A DNA stretch of 64,000 nucleotides from an uncultured Roseiflexaceae bacterium (GCA_937988885.1 CALKHR010000008.1:23912-87911), one strand, 5' to 3'; counted from the first letter of the stretch, positions 43,737 through 53,207 are shown. The notes: a model not told the origin generated them from the letters alone. Translations and numbers: made by a program.

Positions 43737-45074
43737 ATGTCCGAAACACGGTTTCCAAAGGGGTTCTTGTGGGGCTCAGCAACTGCATCCTATCAGATCG
43801 AAGGTGCGTGGAATGAAGATGGGCGCAGCGAGTCGATCTGGGATCGTTTCTGCCGCACTCCCGGCAAGGTATTGAACGGCGACACGGGCGATGTCGCTTG
43901 TGACCACTATCATCGCTGGAAGGAAGATATTGCGCTGATGCGTGAGCTTGGTCATCAGGCGTATCGCTTCTCGATCGCGTGGCCGCGCGTTATCCCGAAT
44001 GGCACGGGCGCCGTCAACCAGGCCGGACTCGACTTCTACGATCGACTCGTCGATGGGCTGCTCGAAGCGGGCATCCAGCCCTTCGCAACGCTGTATCACT
44101 GGGATCTGCCACAGGCACTGCAGGATCGGGGCGGCTGGGCGAACCGCGACTCGGTGGCGGCTTTCGCAGCCTACGCCGATGCCGTCTCACGCCGCTTGGG
44201 CGACCGTGTGAAGCATTGGATCACCCACAATGAGCCGTGGTGCGTCTCGATCCTCAGCAACTGGATCGGCGAGCACGCCCCTGGCCTGCGCAACGGCCCG
44301 GCGCTCGAAGTCGCTCATCACGTGCTGCTCTCGCACGGCGAGGCGGTGCCGATCCTGCGCGCCAACAGCCCCGATTCGCAGGTCGGCATCACGCTGAACT
44401 ACTCGCCCGCCTATCCGGCCAGCGACAGCGAAGCCGATATCGCAGCCGCGCGCCGCTACGATGGCTACTTCAATCGCTGGTTCACCGACCCGGTGTTTGG
44501 GCGCGGCTACCCCGCCGATATGCTCGAACTGTATCAAGGCGCCCTGCCCGATATCCATGATGGCGATATGGAGAAGATCGGCGTGGATATCGACTTCCTG
44601 GGCGTGAACTTCTACAACCGCGCCGTTATCTGCGACAATCCCGATGCGCCGCCGCTGCGCATCGGCTCCATCCAGCCGCCCGGCGAGTATACGCATATGA
44701 ACTGGGAGGTGTACCCCGATGCGTTGCGGGTGCTGCTCGAACGGCTGCACAACGATTACGCGCCCAAGCAGATGTACATCACCGAGAACGGCTCGGCCTA
44801 CCCCGACGAACTCGTCGATGGCCGCGTCCACGATACCAAGCGCATCGCCTACCTGCGCTCGCACCTCGAAGCCTGCGCCAAGGCGATCGAGGCGGGCGTG
44901 CCGCTCAAAGGCTACTTCGCTTGGTCGCTGATGGACAACTTCGAGTGGGCGTGGGGCTACTCGCGCCGCTTCGGCATCGTGTACGTCGATTACGAGACGC
45001 AGAAGCGCTACCCCAAGGATAGCGCGCTGTTCTACCGCGATGTGATCGCCCGCAACGGCTTGGCGAGCGAGTAA
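43737..45074 (+). CDS. GH1 beta-glycosidase
   Basis: The ATG at 43737 follows GTGGAGG; a GTG at 43725 overlaps that ribosome site and is unlikely. The 445-residue product is a full GH1 enzyme: FPKGFLWGSATASYQIEGAW at the start, the acid/base Glu166 in WITHNEPWC and nucleophile Glu350 in MYITENGSAY. The substrate-binding WSLMDNFEWAWGYSRRFGIV is also present. GH1 enzymes mostly cleave terminal beta-glucosides or beta-galactosides. No signal peptide is present, so it is cytoplasmic. A terminator follows at 45100-45140. The 280-nt gap upstream, shared with the divergent deacetylase gene, shows no other gene. Confidence 0.95.
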   Translation: MSETRFPKGFLWGSATASYQIEGAWNEDGRSESIWDRFCRTPGKVLNGDTGDVACDHYHRWKEDIALMRELGHQAYRFSIAWPRVIPNGTGAVNQAGLDFYDRLVDGLLEAGIQPFATLYHWDLPQALQDRGGWANRDSVAAFAAYADAVSRRLGDRVKHWITHNEPWCVSILSNWIGEHAPGLRNGPALEVAHHVLLSHGEAVPILRANSPDSQVGITLNYSPAYPASDSEADIAAARRYDGYFNRWFTDPVFGRGYPADMLELYQGALPDIHDGDMEKIGVDIDFLGVNFYNRAVICDNPDAPPLRIGSIQPPGEYTHMNWEVYPDALRVLLERLHNDYAPKQMYITENGSAYPDELVDGRVHDTKRIAYLRSHLEACAKAIEAGVPLKGYFAWSLMDNFEWAWGYSRRFGIVYVDYETQKRYPKDSALFYRDVIARNGLASE

Positions 45075-45099
45075 TCGCCGTCCATCCACTGCTGGCTGC

Positions 45100-45140
45100 G
45101 AGATCGCCACTCTGCTAAGGCAGGGCGGCGGTCTCTTTTT
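45100..45140 (+). terminator. Terminator of the GH1 gene
   Basis: GAGATCGCC...CTGC (from 45100) pairs with GCAG...GGCGGTCTC (to 45135) around TAAG, followed by TTTTT to 45140. Confidence 0.85.
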
Positions 45141-45207
45141 ATGACAAGGTGACTTGGTGACTGAGTGACTGAGGCAACGAAAAGCCAAGAACGCAACGAA
45201 CAGCACT

Positions 45208-46048
45208 GTCATCCTGAACGAGCCGACAGGCGAAGTGAAGGATCTCTCCGTGAACACAACGAAAAAGCGCTGTCATCCTGAGCGAACGTGAGAGATCTCA
45301 ACGGATATCAGCGAGATTCCTCACTCCGTGCCGCGCACTCCGTTCGGAATGACAATGATAAACAAAGAACAGCGCTGTCATCTCGAACGTACGTGAGAGA
45401 TCTCAACGGATATCAGCGAGATTCCTCACTCCGTGCTAGGCACTCCGTTCGGAATGACAATGACAAACAAAGAACAGCGCTGTCATCCTGAACGAGCCGT
45501 CAGGCGACGTGAAGGATCTCATCTGAACACCACGAAAAAGCGCCGTCATCTCGAACGTACGTGAGAGATCTCACTGTGTACTTCAGTGCAAATCAGCGAG
45601 ATTCCTCACTCCGTGCTGCGCACTCCGTTCGGAATGACAATGATAAACAAAGAACAGCGCTGTCATCTCGAACGTACGTGAGAGATCTCAACGGATATCA
45701 GCGAGATTCCTCACTCCGTGCCGCGCACTCCGTTCGGAATGACAATGACAAACAAAGAACAGCACTGTCATCCTGAACGAGCCGACAGGCGAAGTGAAGG
45801 ATCTCACTGTAACCTCCACGAAAAGCCCTGTCATCTCGAACGTACGTGAGAGATCTCAACGGATATCAGCGAGATTCCTCTCTCCGTGCTATGCACTCCG
45901 TTCGGAATGACAATGACAAACAACGAAAGGCGCTGTCATCCTGAACGAGCCGTTAGGCGACGTGAAGGATCTCTCCGTGAACACAACGAAAAGCCCTGTC
46001 ATCTCGAACGTACGTGAGAGATCTCAACGGATATCAGCGAGATTCCTC
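45208..46048. repeat. Tandem array of two alternating repeat units (B-A-A-B-A-A-B-A-B-A)
   Basis: Unit A (about 105 nt) begins TGTCATCTCGAACGTACGTG, contains AGAGATCTCAACGGATATCA and GCGAGATTCCTCACTCCGTG, and ends CACTCCGTTCGGAATGACA; its ends are imperfect inverted repeats. Unit B (about 63 nt) begins TGTCATCCTGAACGAGCCG and contains GTGAAGGATCTC. Starts: B 45208, A 45271, A 45376, B 45481, A 45544, A 45661, B 45766, A 45830, B 45934, A 45998. The A at 45544 has a 12-nt longer middle, and the last A stops at about 46048. The apparent open frames at 45288 and 45561 only translate the repeats. The rest of 45141-46194 holds no gene. Confidence 0.93.
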
Positions 46049-46149
46049 GTGACAAAACCTCCCATCGATCACTCATCACCTAGCTCCCGCTCAACCTCAT
46101 CTGTGCAATCTGTGTAATCTGCGGATGATCGTAATCCCCCGTAATCGTT

Positions 46150-46155
46150 TATAAT
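46150..46155 (+). promoter_or_regulatory. Possible -10 of the GlcDF-like gene
   Basis: TATAAT at 46150-46155, about 40 nt before the GTG start; no clear -35. Confidence 0.4.
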
Positions 46156-46194
46156 CCGCCCACACCGATCGCACAATTAGGCAGAGGCAACACC

Positions 46195-49080
46195 GTGACC
46201 ACCACAGCATGGGACGAGATCCGCGCAGCAGTGCGCGGCGAAGTACACGCCGACGACGTATCGCGGGCGCTCTACGCCACCGATGCGAGCATCTACCAAA
46301 TCGCGCCCACTGGCGTCGTGATACCCCACGACGAAGCCGATGTCGCTGCCGTACTGCGCATCGCCCGCCGCCATGGGATGTCCGTGCTCCCACGAGGCGG
46401 CGGCACCAGTCTCGCCGGGCAAACCGTCGGGAAAGCCATCCAACTCGACTTCAGCAAATACATGCGGCGCGTGCTCGAAGTCAACCTCGAAGAACGCTAC
46501 GCCTGGGTCGAACCGGGCCTCGTGCTCGACGAGCTCAACAAGCACCTCGCCCCGCACGGCCTGAAGTTCGCCCCCGACGTCTCGCCCTCGAACCGCGCCA
46601 CCATCGGCGGCATGATCGGCAACAACTCCTCGGGCATGTACTCGCTCAAATACGGCAAAACCAGCGACCACGTGCTCGCCCTGCGCATCATGCTCTCCGA
46701 CGGCACCATCACCACCGTCGAAGCCATCGACGACGAACAACTGCGCACCAAACTCACGCTCGACAGCCTAGAGGGCCGCGCCTACCGCACCGTCCGGCGG
46801 CTTGGCCGCGAACACGCCGACGAGATCGAACGACGCTTCCCCAAACTGCTGCGGCGCGTCGGCGGCTACAACCTCGACTCCTTCCACAAACCCGATCGGC
46901 CCTTCGACCTCTCGCGCCTGATCATCGGCTCCGAAGGCACCCTCGCGATCGTGCTGGCCGCCAAAGTGCGCCTCGTACCGCGACCCAAACACACCGCCAT
47001 CGGCGTCCTCGCCTTCGAATCGCTCGAAGTCGCGCTCGACGCCGTCATCCCCTGCCTCGAATGCCAACCAGCCGCCGTCGAACTGATGGACGAAATCCTG
47101 CTCGACCTGACCCGCTCCTCGCGGGACTACGCGCGCTACCTGGCCCAATTCGTGCAGGGCACGCCCGGCGGCCTGCTGCAAGTCGAATTCTTCGGCGACA
47201 CCGCCGAAGCCGTACAAGCCGATCTCGACCGCCTGGAACACCACCTGCGCCACAACCACGAGATCGACTTCGACTTCACCCGCGCCATCACGCCCGAACA
47301 ACAGCGCGCCGTGCTGCAAGTGCGCAAAGCCAGCATGCCACTGCTGCAATCGATCTCACCCGACCGCAAACCCGAAACCGTCATCGAAGACTCAGCCGTC
47401 GAACCCGCCAAACTCAGCGCCTACGTGCGGCGCATCCGCCAAATCTGCGCCGCCCACGACACCCAAGTCGCTATCTACGGGCACGCCAGCGTCGGCCTCA
47501 TCCACGCCCGCCCGCTGCTCAACCTCAAAGACCCCGACGACCTACGCAAAATGCGCGCCATCGCCGAGGCCGTCAAAGACCTGGTGCTCGAATTCGGCGG
47601 CTCGCTCTCCGGCGAACACGGCGACGGCCTACTGCGCTCAGAGTTCAACCGCGAACTGTTTGGCCACACGCTCTACGAAGCCTTCCGCGAGATCAAACGC
47701 ACCTTCGACCCGCACGGCGTCCTCAACACCGGCAAGATCGTCGATGCACAACCGCTCGACATCAACCTGCGCTACGGAGCCAACTACCGCACCACCATCC
47801 CCTTCACAACGCACTACCGCTTCGCGGATACGGGAGGCCTCGCGGGCGCGGTCGAACTCTGCAACGGCAACGCACTCTGCCGCAAACCCTCCGGCGGCAC
47901 CATGTGCCCAAGCTACATGGTCACCCGCGACGAAGAACACTCCACTCGCGGACGCGCCAACGCCCTGCGCATGGTCTTCTCCGGCGCGCTGCCGATCAGC
48001 GAACTGACCAGCCAGCGCATGCACGACGTGATGGACCTCTGCCTCGAATGCAAAGGCTGCACCACCGAATGCCCATCGCGCGTCAACATGACCCGTATCA
48101 AATCGGAATGGCAAGCCGCCTACTACCGCGAACACGGCATCCCACTGCGGGCGTGGCTCTTCGGCAACATCCACACCCTGAGCAAACTCGGCAGCGCACT
48201 CGCCCCGCTGAGCAACTGGCTGCTCAACGCCCCCGGCAGCGGCCTGCTCAGCGAACGCCTGCTCGGCATCAGCCGCCACCGCCGCCTGCCGACATTCGCC
48301 AGACAAACCTTCGTCAATTGGTTCCGCAAACGGCCCCGCACCGCACCATCGGAGCGCACCGTCGTACTGTTCCCCGACACCTTCGCCAATTACAACGAGC
48401 CAGAGATCGGCAAAGCCGCCGTGCGCGTGCTCGAAACGCTCGGCTACGAAGTGATCATCCCGCAGCGCATCGTCTGCTGTGGCCGACCAATGCTCTCCAA
48501 AGGGCTGCTCGACCAAGCCAAACACCAAGCGCAGCAGCAACTCGAATGGCTCGCGCCCTACGCCGAAGCGGGCCTACCGATCATCGGTCTCGAACCGAGC
48601 TGTCTGCTCACCTTCCGCGACGAGTACCCCGACCTCATCGACGACCCGCGCACCGAAGCGCTCGCCAAGCACACCTTCCTACTCGACGAGTTCCTGGCCA
48701 GCGAACTGCGCGCCGGACGGCTTACCCTGCCAGAAGCAACGCAGCAACAAGCTAAAAACTACCTGCTGCACGGCCACTGCCACCAAAAAGCGCTCGCGAG
48801 CACCAGCGCCACCCTCGAACTGCTGCGCAACCTGCTCGGCGCAACCGCCACCGAAGTCGACTCCGGCTGCTGCGGCATGGCCGGCTCATTCGGCTACGAA
48901 GCCGAGCACTACGACATCTCGCAGCGCATCGGCGAGCGCGCGCTCTTCCCCGCCGTGCGCGCCCAACCCGCCGACACCGACATCGTCGCAATGGGCACCA
49001 GTTGCCGCCACCAAATCGCCGACGGCACCCAACGGCGCGCCAAACACATCGCCGAAGTGCTCGCCGAAGCCCTCACCTAA
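46195..49080 (+). CDS. Fused FAD-linked oxidase and Fe-S subunit, GlcD-GlcF or YdiJ type
   Basis: This 961-residue enzyme joins an FAD-binding 2-hydroxyacid dehydrogenase to an iron-sulfur domain, as in YdiJ-like D-lactate or D-2-hydroxyglutarate dehydrogenases. Residues 1-200 hold the PCMH FAD domain (MSVLPRGGGTSLAGQTVGKA, then FAPDVSPSNRATIGGMIGNN), followed by the oxidase C domain (to about 510; GSLSGEHGDGLLR). The two 4Fe-4S motifs are CRKPSGGTMCPSYMVTRDEE and CLECKGCTTECPSRVNM. The end has two CCG domains (RIVCCGRPMLSKG and EVDSGCCGMAGSFGYEAEHY). Electrons probably go to the membrane quinone pool. Start is GTG with a weak ribosome site. Its codons end strongly in C, unlike its neighbours, which makes long false frames on both strands. 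Confidence 0.92.
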   Translation: MTTTAWDEIRAAVRGEVHADDVSRALYATDASIYQIAPTGVVIPHDEADVAAVLRIARRHGMSVLPRGGGTSLAGQTVGKAIQLDFSKYMRRVLEVNLEERYAWVEPGLVLDELNKHLAPHGLKFAPDVSPSNRATIGGMIGNNSSGMYSLKYGKTSDHVLALRIMLSDGTITTVEAIDDEQLRTKLTLDSLEGRAYRTVRRLGREHADEIERRFPKLLRRVGGYNLDSFHKPDRPFDLSRLIIGSEGTLAIVLAAKVRLVPRPKHTAIGVLAFESLEVALDAVIPCLECQPAAVELMDEILLDLTRSSRDYARYLAQFVQGTPGGLLQVEFFGDTAEAVQADLDRLEHHLRHNHEIDFDFTRAITPEQQRAVLQVRKASMPLLQSISPDRKPETVIEDSAVEPAKLSAYVRRIRQICAAHDTQVAIYGHASVGLIHARPLLNLKDPDDLRKMRAIAEAVKDLVLEFGGSLSGEHGDGLLRSEFNRELFGHTLYEAFREIKRTFDPHGVLNTGKIVDAQPLDINLRYGANYRTTIPFTTHYRFADTGGLAGAVELCNGNALCRKPSGGTMCPSYMVTRDEEHSTRGRANALRMVFSGALPISELTSQRMHDVMDLCLECKGCTTECPSRVNMTRIKSEWQAAYYREHGIPLRAWLFGNIHTLSKLGSALAPLSNWLLNAPGSGLLSERLLGISRHRRLPTFARQTFVNWFRKRPRTAPSERTVVLFPDTFANYNEPEIGKAAVRVLETLGYEVIIPQRIVCCGRPMLSKGLLDQAKHQAQQQLEWLAPYAEAGLPIIGLEPSCLLTFRDEYPDLIDDPRTEALAKHTFLLDEFLASELRAGRLTLPEATQQQAKNYLLHGHCHQKALASTSATLELLRNLLGATATEVDSGCCGMAGSFGYEAEHYDISQRIGERALFPAVRAQPADTDIVAMGTSCRHQIADGTQRRAKHIAEVLAEALT

Positions 49081-49088
49081 CCACATCA

Positions 49089-49115
49089 GGGGATGCGTTT
49101 TAAAGACGCATCCCC
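49089..49115. terminator. Hairpin after the GlcDF-like gene
   Basis: GGGGATGCGT (49089-49098) pairs perfectly with ACGCATCCCC (49106-49115); no T tract. The core GGGGATGCG also forms the palindrome at 53208-53233. Downstream, 49116-49588 holds only a small stem (GCGCTGC-TCC-GCAGCGC, 49256-49272) and no convincing gene. Confidence 0.55.
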
Positions 49116-49588
49116 ATTCCAAACCTGCTTTTGTTGGGGGAAAAGAAAGCGCAGCCAGCGCCTCAAGGCCCGTCGCTACGGGCCAACGACGTCGTGCACA
49201 ACGTGTGCGCGCTCGGACAGTGATGGCGCTTCGCGCCACAACGCGCGCACGTTACGCGCTGCTCCGCAGCGCATGGCTGCGCCGCCTGCACGCCTCGCAC
49301 CCGACACGGTGACCAGGTGACCGGGGTGACAAGGTGAACAAACCAAATTACGCAAACCACACCGCCAATTACCACCGAGCGTGTTCCCCACCCGCACCAA
49401 GCCGCTCGCACCACACGAGCAACCCCTGCTCGAAGCGTTCAGCTTGATGTTTCTGTTGGTCACTGCGTTACGTCAACTTGAGAATCCAGCCTGGCAAGAG
49501 TAGTTCCCCCGCCGCATGCCCGTAGTTGCGCAGACCTACGCCGCCAAGCTCCTGCGCCGCAAGCCGTTCCTGCTGGAATCGTGATACC

Positions 49589-49912
49589 CTACTTCGTTTC
49601 ATCATCCACATAAAACGGCCCAAACTGCAACGCCACGATATTAACCAGCACCGCCAATAGCAAAATTCCAAATATCGATGCTCGCATCAGGCCACGCACC
49701 GCCACATCAGCGGCAATGCGTTGGTACAGGAAGAACCCACCAACTGCCAGCACCGCGATAAAGAAGATGATCGTGATCGCCCAGGCCCACGGCTTGAGGC
49801 GCAGTTGCGCATTGCATTGACTACACGTGATTTGCGACGGCGACGAGACTGTCATCAATCGACCCAACGAAAATGGCGCTTGGCAACGGGGGCAGGGTGT
49901 CGAGAAACGCAT
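49589..49912 (-). CDS. Small zinc-ribbon protein with two membrane helices
   Basis: The 107-residue product begins with a zinc-ribbon-like segment having two CxxC pairs (STPCPRCQAPF and QITCSQCNAQL), then two membrane helices (WAITIIFFIAVLAVGGFFLY and SIFGILLLAVLVNIVALQFG). The C terminus is short (FYVDDETK). Such proteins are common and mostly uncharacterised. AAAAGGGAAAAG upstream of the ATG serves as ribosome site. It has no obvious link to the neighbouring genes. Confidence 0.75.
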   Translation of the reverse strand: MRFSTPCPRCQAPFSLGRLMTVSSPSQITCSQCNAQLRLKPWAWAITIIFFIAVLAVGGFFLYQRIAADVAVRGLMRASIFGILLLAVLVNIVALQFGPFYVDDETK

Positions 49913-50167
49913 TTCTTTTCCCTTTTGATATGCAAACTACATCGATATAGTTCACATCTTCGCTTTACATTATGTTATCACAACTCCTATGCGTTTATAT
50001 GATCATTGTATCATTTTGACGCACTTTATCCCCATGTAAGCTATTCTTTCTCATCATTCCACCTCATTCATTCTGTCTCACGGTCTTTAATGCTCGGCCA
50101 CTGACCCCAGCGCGCGCTCTCCCCTCACCACCTTTGTGATAAATGGAACAAATGGTGCACTAAAACA

Positions 50168-50204
50168 AGGGTATTTGACAAATACCCTAAGGTATGATAT
50201 TTTC
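50168..50204 (+). promoter_or_regulatory. Candidate promoter with dyad over the -35, upstream of the ROK gene
   Basis: A perfect hairpin dyad, AGGGTATTT (50168-50176), GAC, AAATACCCT (50180-50188), covers a consensus -35 TTGACA at 50175-50180. Possible -10 hexamers follow (GATATT, 15-bp spacing; TATTTT, 18-bp). A repressor bound at the dyad would block the promoter. The region 49913-50335 is otherwise AT-rich and without a gene. Confidence 0.5.
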
Positions 50205-50335
50205 TTTGTTAGTTCACTGGACTTTGTATCATCTTCCACATTCCGCCGAATCGCTAACTTTGGTTTTCGCACGTGATGGCAGGCACTCGCAGACTACGAG
50301 TGTCCAATTGCTGAACCCTAAGGCGCGGTACACGT

Positions 50336-51553
50336 ATGGTGGATCGGTTTCTTGAAAAAGCGACTCGCCAACATACCCGAGATCACAATAGCCAGCTCAT
50401 TCTGCGTACCATTTACGATGCCGAGGCGATTAGTCGAGCTGATCTGGCCCGTCTCACTCGCCTGACGCGCACAACCGTATCGGATGTGGTGGCTACGCTG
50501 ATCGAACGAGGCTTGGTCGAGGAGATCGGCCACGGCATCTCGTCGGGGGGGCGGCAACCCATTCTTCTGCAAGTTGTCGATGATTCGCGCCACCTTATCG
50601 GCATCAACTTGATGAATGGTGAGCTTACCGGGGCGATCATCAATCTTCGGGGAGCGATCTGTCAGCAAACCTACGCGAAGTTGACGAGTAGCGATGCCGA
50701 GAGCACCTTAGCGCAATTCTACGCAATGCTCGATGAGCTGATCGCGATGGATCATGCGCCGCTATTGGGCATTGGCATCAGCACGCCGGGCCTGATGGAC
50801 CCATCGGGGCAGATTGTGCGCCGTGCCGTCAATTACGGCTGGCAGAACCTGCATCTCAAGGAATTGCTCGAAGAACGGTATCGTCTGCCCGTCTACATCG
50901 GCAATCTCGCGCATATGTCGGCGCTGGCCGAGTACACCTACGGCGGCAGCCAGGACCGCGAAAACCTGGTGGTGATGCACATCAGCCACGGGATCGGCGC
51001 TGGCATTATCCTCCAGGGCCAGTTGTTCCACGGCGATGCGTACGGTGCCGGCGAGATCGGCCACGTGGTGGTTGCGGAAGGTGGACCACGCTGCAATTGC
51101 GGAAATGAGGGTTGCTTGGAGAGCGTGGCCGATACACGAGCGATTGTGCGCCGTGTCCAGGAACTCCGCCAGGCTGCCGAGCCACCGCAATTCGACGAAA
51201 TTGTCCAAAGTTTCCATGCAGGCGACCCGCTTGTCCAGCAAGTGATCGCCGAGGTCGGCTATTACCTTGGTATTGCAGTTGCTCAGTTAGTGGGCATCCT
51301 AAATATCGAGCGCATCGTGATCACAGGCCCAATCGCACACTTTGGGCCTAGACTACAGGAGATTGTGACCCAGGAGATGCAGCGGCGCTCGCTGCCAATG
51401 CTGGCGCAATCGACCGAGGTGGTTGTCGCTGAGGAATATCCAGATACTATTCTACTCGGCATTTCGGCTTTGCTGCTGAACCAAGAACTAGGTCTCGTTC
51501 GTTTTGGGCAACGACGCTCGTCTGCACTACAATCTAGCATTCTCTCATTGTAA
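50336..51553 (+). CDS. ROK-family transcriptional regulator
   Basis: The 405-residue product has an N-terminal winged helix (LILRTIYDAEAISRADLARL then TRLTRTTVSDVVATLIERGL) and a ROK sugar-kinase-like domain. It shows GIGISTPGLMDPSGQIVR, GIGAGIILQGQLFHGDAYGA, and the zinc motif GEIGHVVVAEGGPRCNCGNE with GCLESVAD (H...CxCGxxGCLE). NagC/XylR-type members are repressors that release DNA on binding a sugar or sugar phosphate. It precedes the sugar transporter by 242 nt on the same strand and probably controls the whole following cluster. A dyad overlapping a -35 lies 150 nt upstream. Confidence 0.93.
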   Translation: MVDRFLEKATRQHTRDHNSQLILRTIYDAEAISRADLARLTRLTRTTVSDVVATLIERGLVEEIGHGISSGGRQPILLQVVDDSRHLIGINLMNGELTGAIINLRGAICQQTYAKLTSSDAESTLAQFYAMLDELIAMDHAPLLGIGISTPGLMDPSGQIVRRAVNYGWQNLHLKELLEERYRLPVYIGNLAHMSALAEYTYGGSQDRENLVVMHISHGIGAGIILQGQLFHGDAYGAGEIGHVVVAEGGPRCNCGNEGCLESVADTRAIVRRVQELRQAAEPPQFDEIVQSFHAGDPLVQQVIAEVGYYLGIAVAQLVGILNIERIVITGPIAHFGPRLQEIVTQEMQRRSLPMLAQSTEVVVAEEYPDTILLGISALLLNQELGLVRFGQRRSSALQSSILSL

Positions 51554-51795
51554 GCCTTTGCACTGTCATAGGATCTAACATCGCAGCACTACTTGATCCC
51601 ACTTCCGGGCTATTGTTCTCTTAACTATACGATTAACCGATAACGGATAGCATTACGACGTTTCGCTTCTTTCGGTCGAGTAATTAATCGTTTACAGCAC
51701 TCAGTCGGTTTATCCCAAGGGTACCCCTGGCAAGATCTTCTTGTCAGAGCAGATTTTTCAGACAGTGCGTTTCGGCGTACAAGGAGGAATCCCCT

Positions 51796-53193
51796 ATGAG
51801 TCGCACAGGCAAGGAAGAACGGACCCCGATGACTCGCCGCCAACTCTTGCGCTTGATGGGCACAGGCCTAGGCGCGAGCGTTGTGCTGGCGGCTTGTGGC
51901 AGTGCCGCCCCAGCGAGCAACGCGCCCGCAGGCGAGCCTGCAGCACCTGCAGCCACCTCAGCTCCGGCTGCTGGCAGCAGCACATCCAGCCGACCGTTGA
52001 CTCCCACGTTCTACCCCTGGATCGCCGACCTGCACCCCAGCCTGCCGCAAGTCAACGCGCAATTCCCCGATCTCAACTATCAGATTGCGCCGGTCGAGGG
52101 CTTCGGCATCGAGCGGTTCGTGGCCGAGGCCAAGAACCAAGAGAGCACCTGGGACGTGTACGTGGGTATGACGCCCTTCGTTGAAATGACCCAGTTGATT
52201 CAGGCTGGCGTCATCGAGCCATGGGACGATTACATTCCCAAAGACATCCTCGACGACATCATTCCTTCCATCCGCGAGGAGTGTACAGTCGATGGCAAGC
52301 TGTATAGCTGGCCGTTCCTGCTCGATGTCACCGGCTTGGGCTGGAACAGCGAGCAGACCGAGAAGGCGGGCATCACCGAGGCGCCCAAGACCTGGGACGA
52401 GTTCCTGGCGAACGCGAAACAGGTGCAGGAGTCGGGCGCGGCCACCTATGGCGCCACCTTCGACTCGCACGGCTGGCGCTCGCTGGTGCCGTTCGCACAC
52501 AGCTACAGCACCAAGGTCTACAATGAGGAAGGCTTGTTCAACTTCACCAGCGAGGGCGCAGTTGAGGCGCTCAAACTGATGAAGGAGATTATGGCCTACG
52601 CTAACCCCGATATTCTGCTGGAAGGCACCACCGACGGCGGTGTCAACGGCACCCCCGACGAGGTCGCCTTCGCCTCGCAGCGCGCGGCGTACTATCCCAA
52701 GTACTTTAACTCGCCGCTGCGCTTCGCCTCGACCTGGCCAGATCCCACCAAGTTGCAGTTGGGTGGCCTGCCGAAGTTCGCCAACGGTGAGGGTTCGACG
52801 GTGTTCTGGAGCACGGGCGCTTGTCTGTTCAAGTACGGCCAGAACAAGGAGAAGGCTGTCGAGTACATGCGGGCGCTCACCTACAACGAGCAGATCTGGC
52901 AGGACTCGATCCAGGGTACCGAGACGGCCCACCCCGGCCAGTTGCCGCCCTACAAGTCGCTCTATGACAAGTGGGATGCCAACCCGCCGAGCTGGATGCA
53001 GCCGTTTGTGGGCGTGATCCGCGCACAGCTCGAGATCGCCAAGGCGATCCCGAACCACGCCTTTGGTCTGCAGCAGTTTGTGATCGGCAAGCCCTACTGG
53101 GAGAAGTACCTGACGGGCGAGGAGTCTGATCCTGTCAAGGCGCTGCAAGCCGCTCAGGACGCAGTCAACGCCGAGATCCAGAAGGCCAGCTAA
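51796..53193 (+). CDS. Family 1 sugar-binding lipoprotein
   Basis: The 465-residue product starts at the ATG at 51796 after AAGGAGG. The signal has twin arginines (MTRRQLLRLMGTGLGASVVL) and a lipobox (LAACGS), so export may be by Tat. An Ala/Pro/Ser linker follows to about residue 65. The mature part is an SBP_bac_1 fold: STWDVYVGMTPFVEMTQLIQ, then YSWPFLLDVTGLGWNSEQTE, APKTWDEFLANAKQVQESG and TVFWSTGACLFKYGQNKEKA. It delivers a sugar to the two MalFG-type permeases. No ATPase gene follows, so a shared MsiK/MalK-like ATPase from elsewhere must be used. Confidence 0.92.
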   Translation: MSRTGKEERTPMTRRQLLRLMGTGLGASVVLAACGSAAPASNAPAGEPAAPAATSAPAAGSSTSSRPLTPTFYPWIADLHPSLPQVNAQFPDLNYQIAPVEGFGIERFVAEAKNQESTWDVYVGMTPFVEMTQLIQAGVIEPWDDYIPKDILDDIIPSIREECTVDGKLYSWPFLLDVTGLGWNSEQTEKAGITEAPKTWDEFLANAKQVQESGAATYGATFDSHGWRSLVPFAHSYSTKVYNEEGLFNFTSEGAVEALKLMKEIMAYANPDILLEGTTDGGVNGTPDEVAFASQRAAYYPKYFNSPLRFASTWPDPTKLQLGGLPKFANGEGSTVFWSTGACLFKYGQNKEKAVEYMRALTYNEQIWQDSIQGTETAHPGQLPPYKSLYDKWDANPPSWMQPFVGVIRAQLEIAKAIPNHAFGLQQFVIGKPYWEKYLTGEESDPVKALQAAQDAVNAEIQKAS

Positions 53194-53207
53194 TACTCGT
53201 TACTCGG

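Noticed and set aside
45288..45776. Two open frames of 67 and 71 codons in the repeat array
   Set aside because: They translate the tandem repeat units, repeat their own sequence and have no ribosome site.
45208..46048. Possible CRISPR array
   Set aside because: Units are 63 and 105 nt, directly adjacent, with no unique spacers, so it is a tandem repeat and not CRISPR.
46209..48755. Open frame of 848 codons on the + strand inside the GlcDF-like gene
   Set aside because: Arg/Pro/His-rich translation caused by C-ending codons of the true gene in another frame; no domain is visible.
49163..49463. Short frames on both strands between the GlcDF-like and zinc-ribbon genes
   Set aside because: Low-complexity translations in a GC-rich spacer without ribosome sites.
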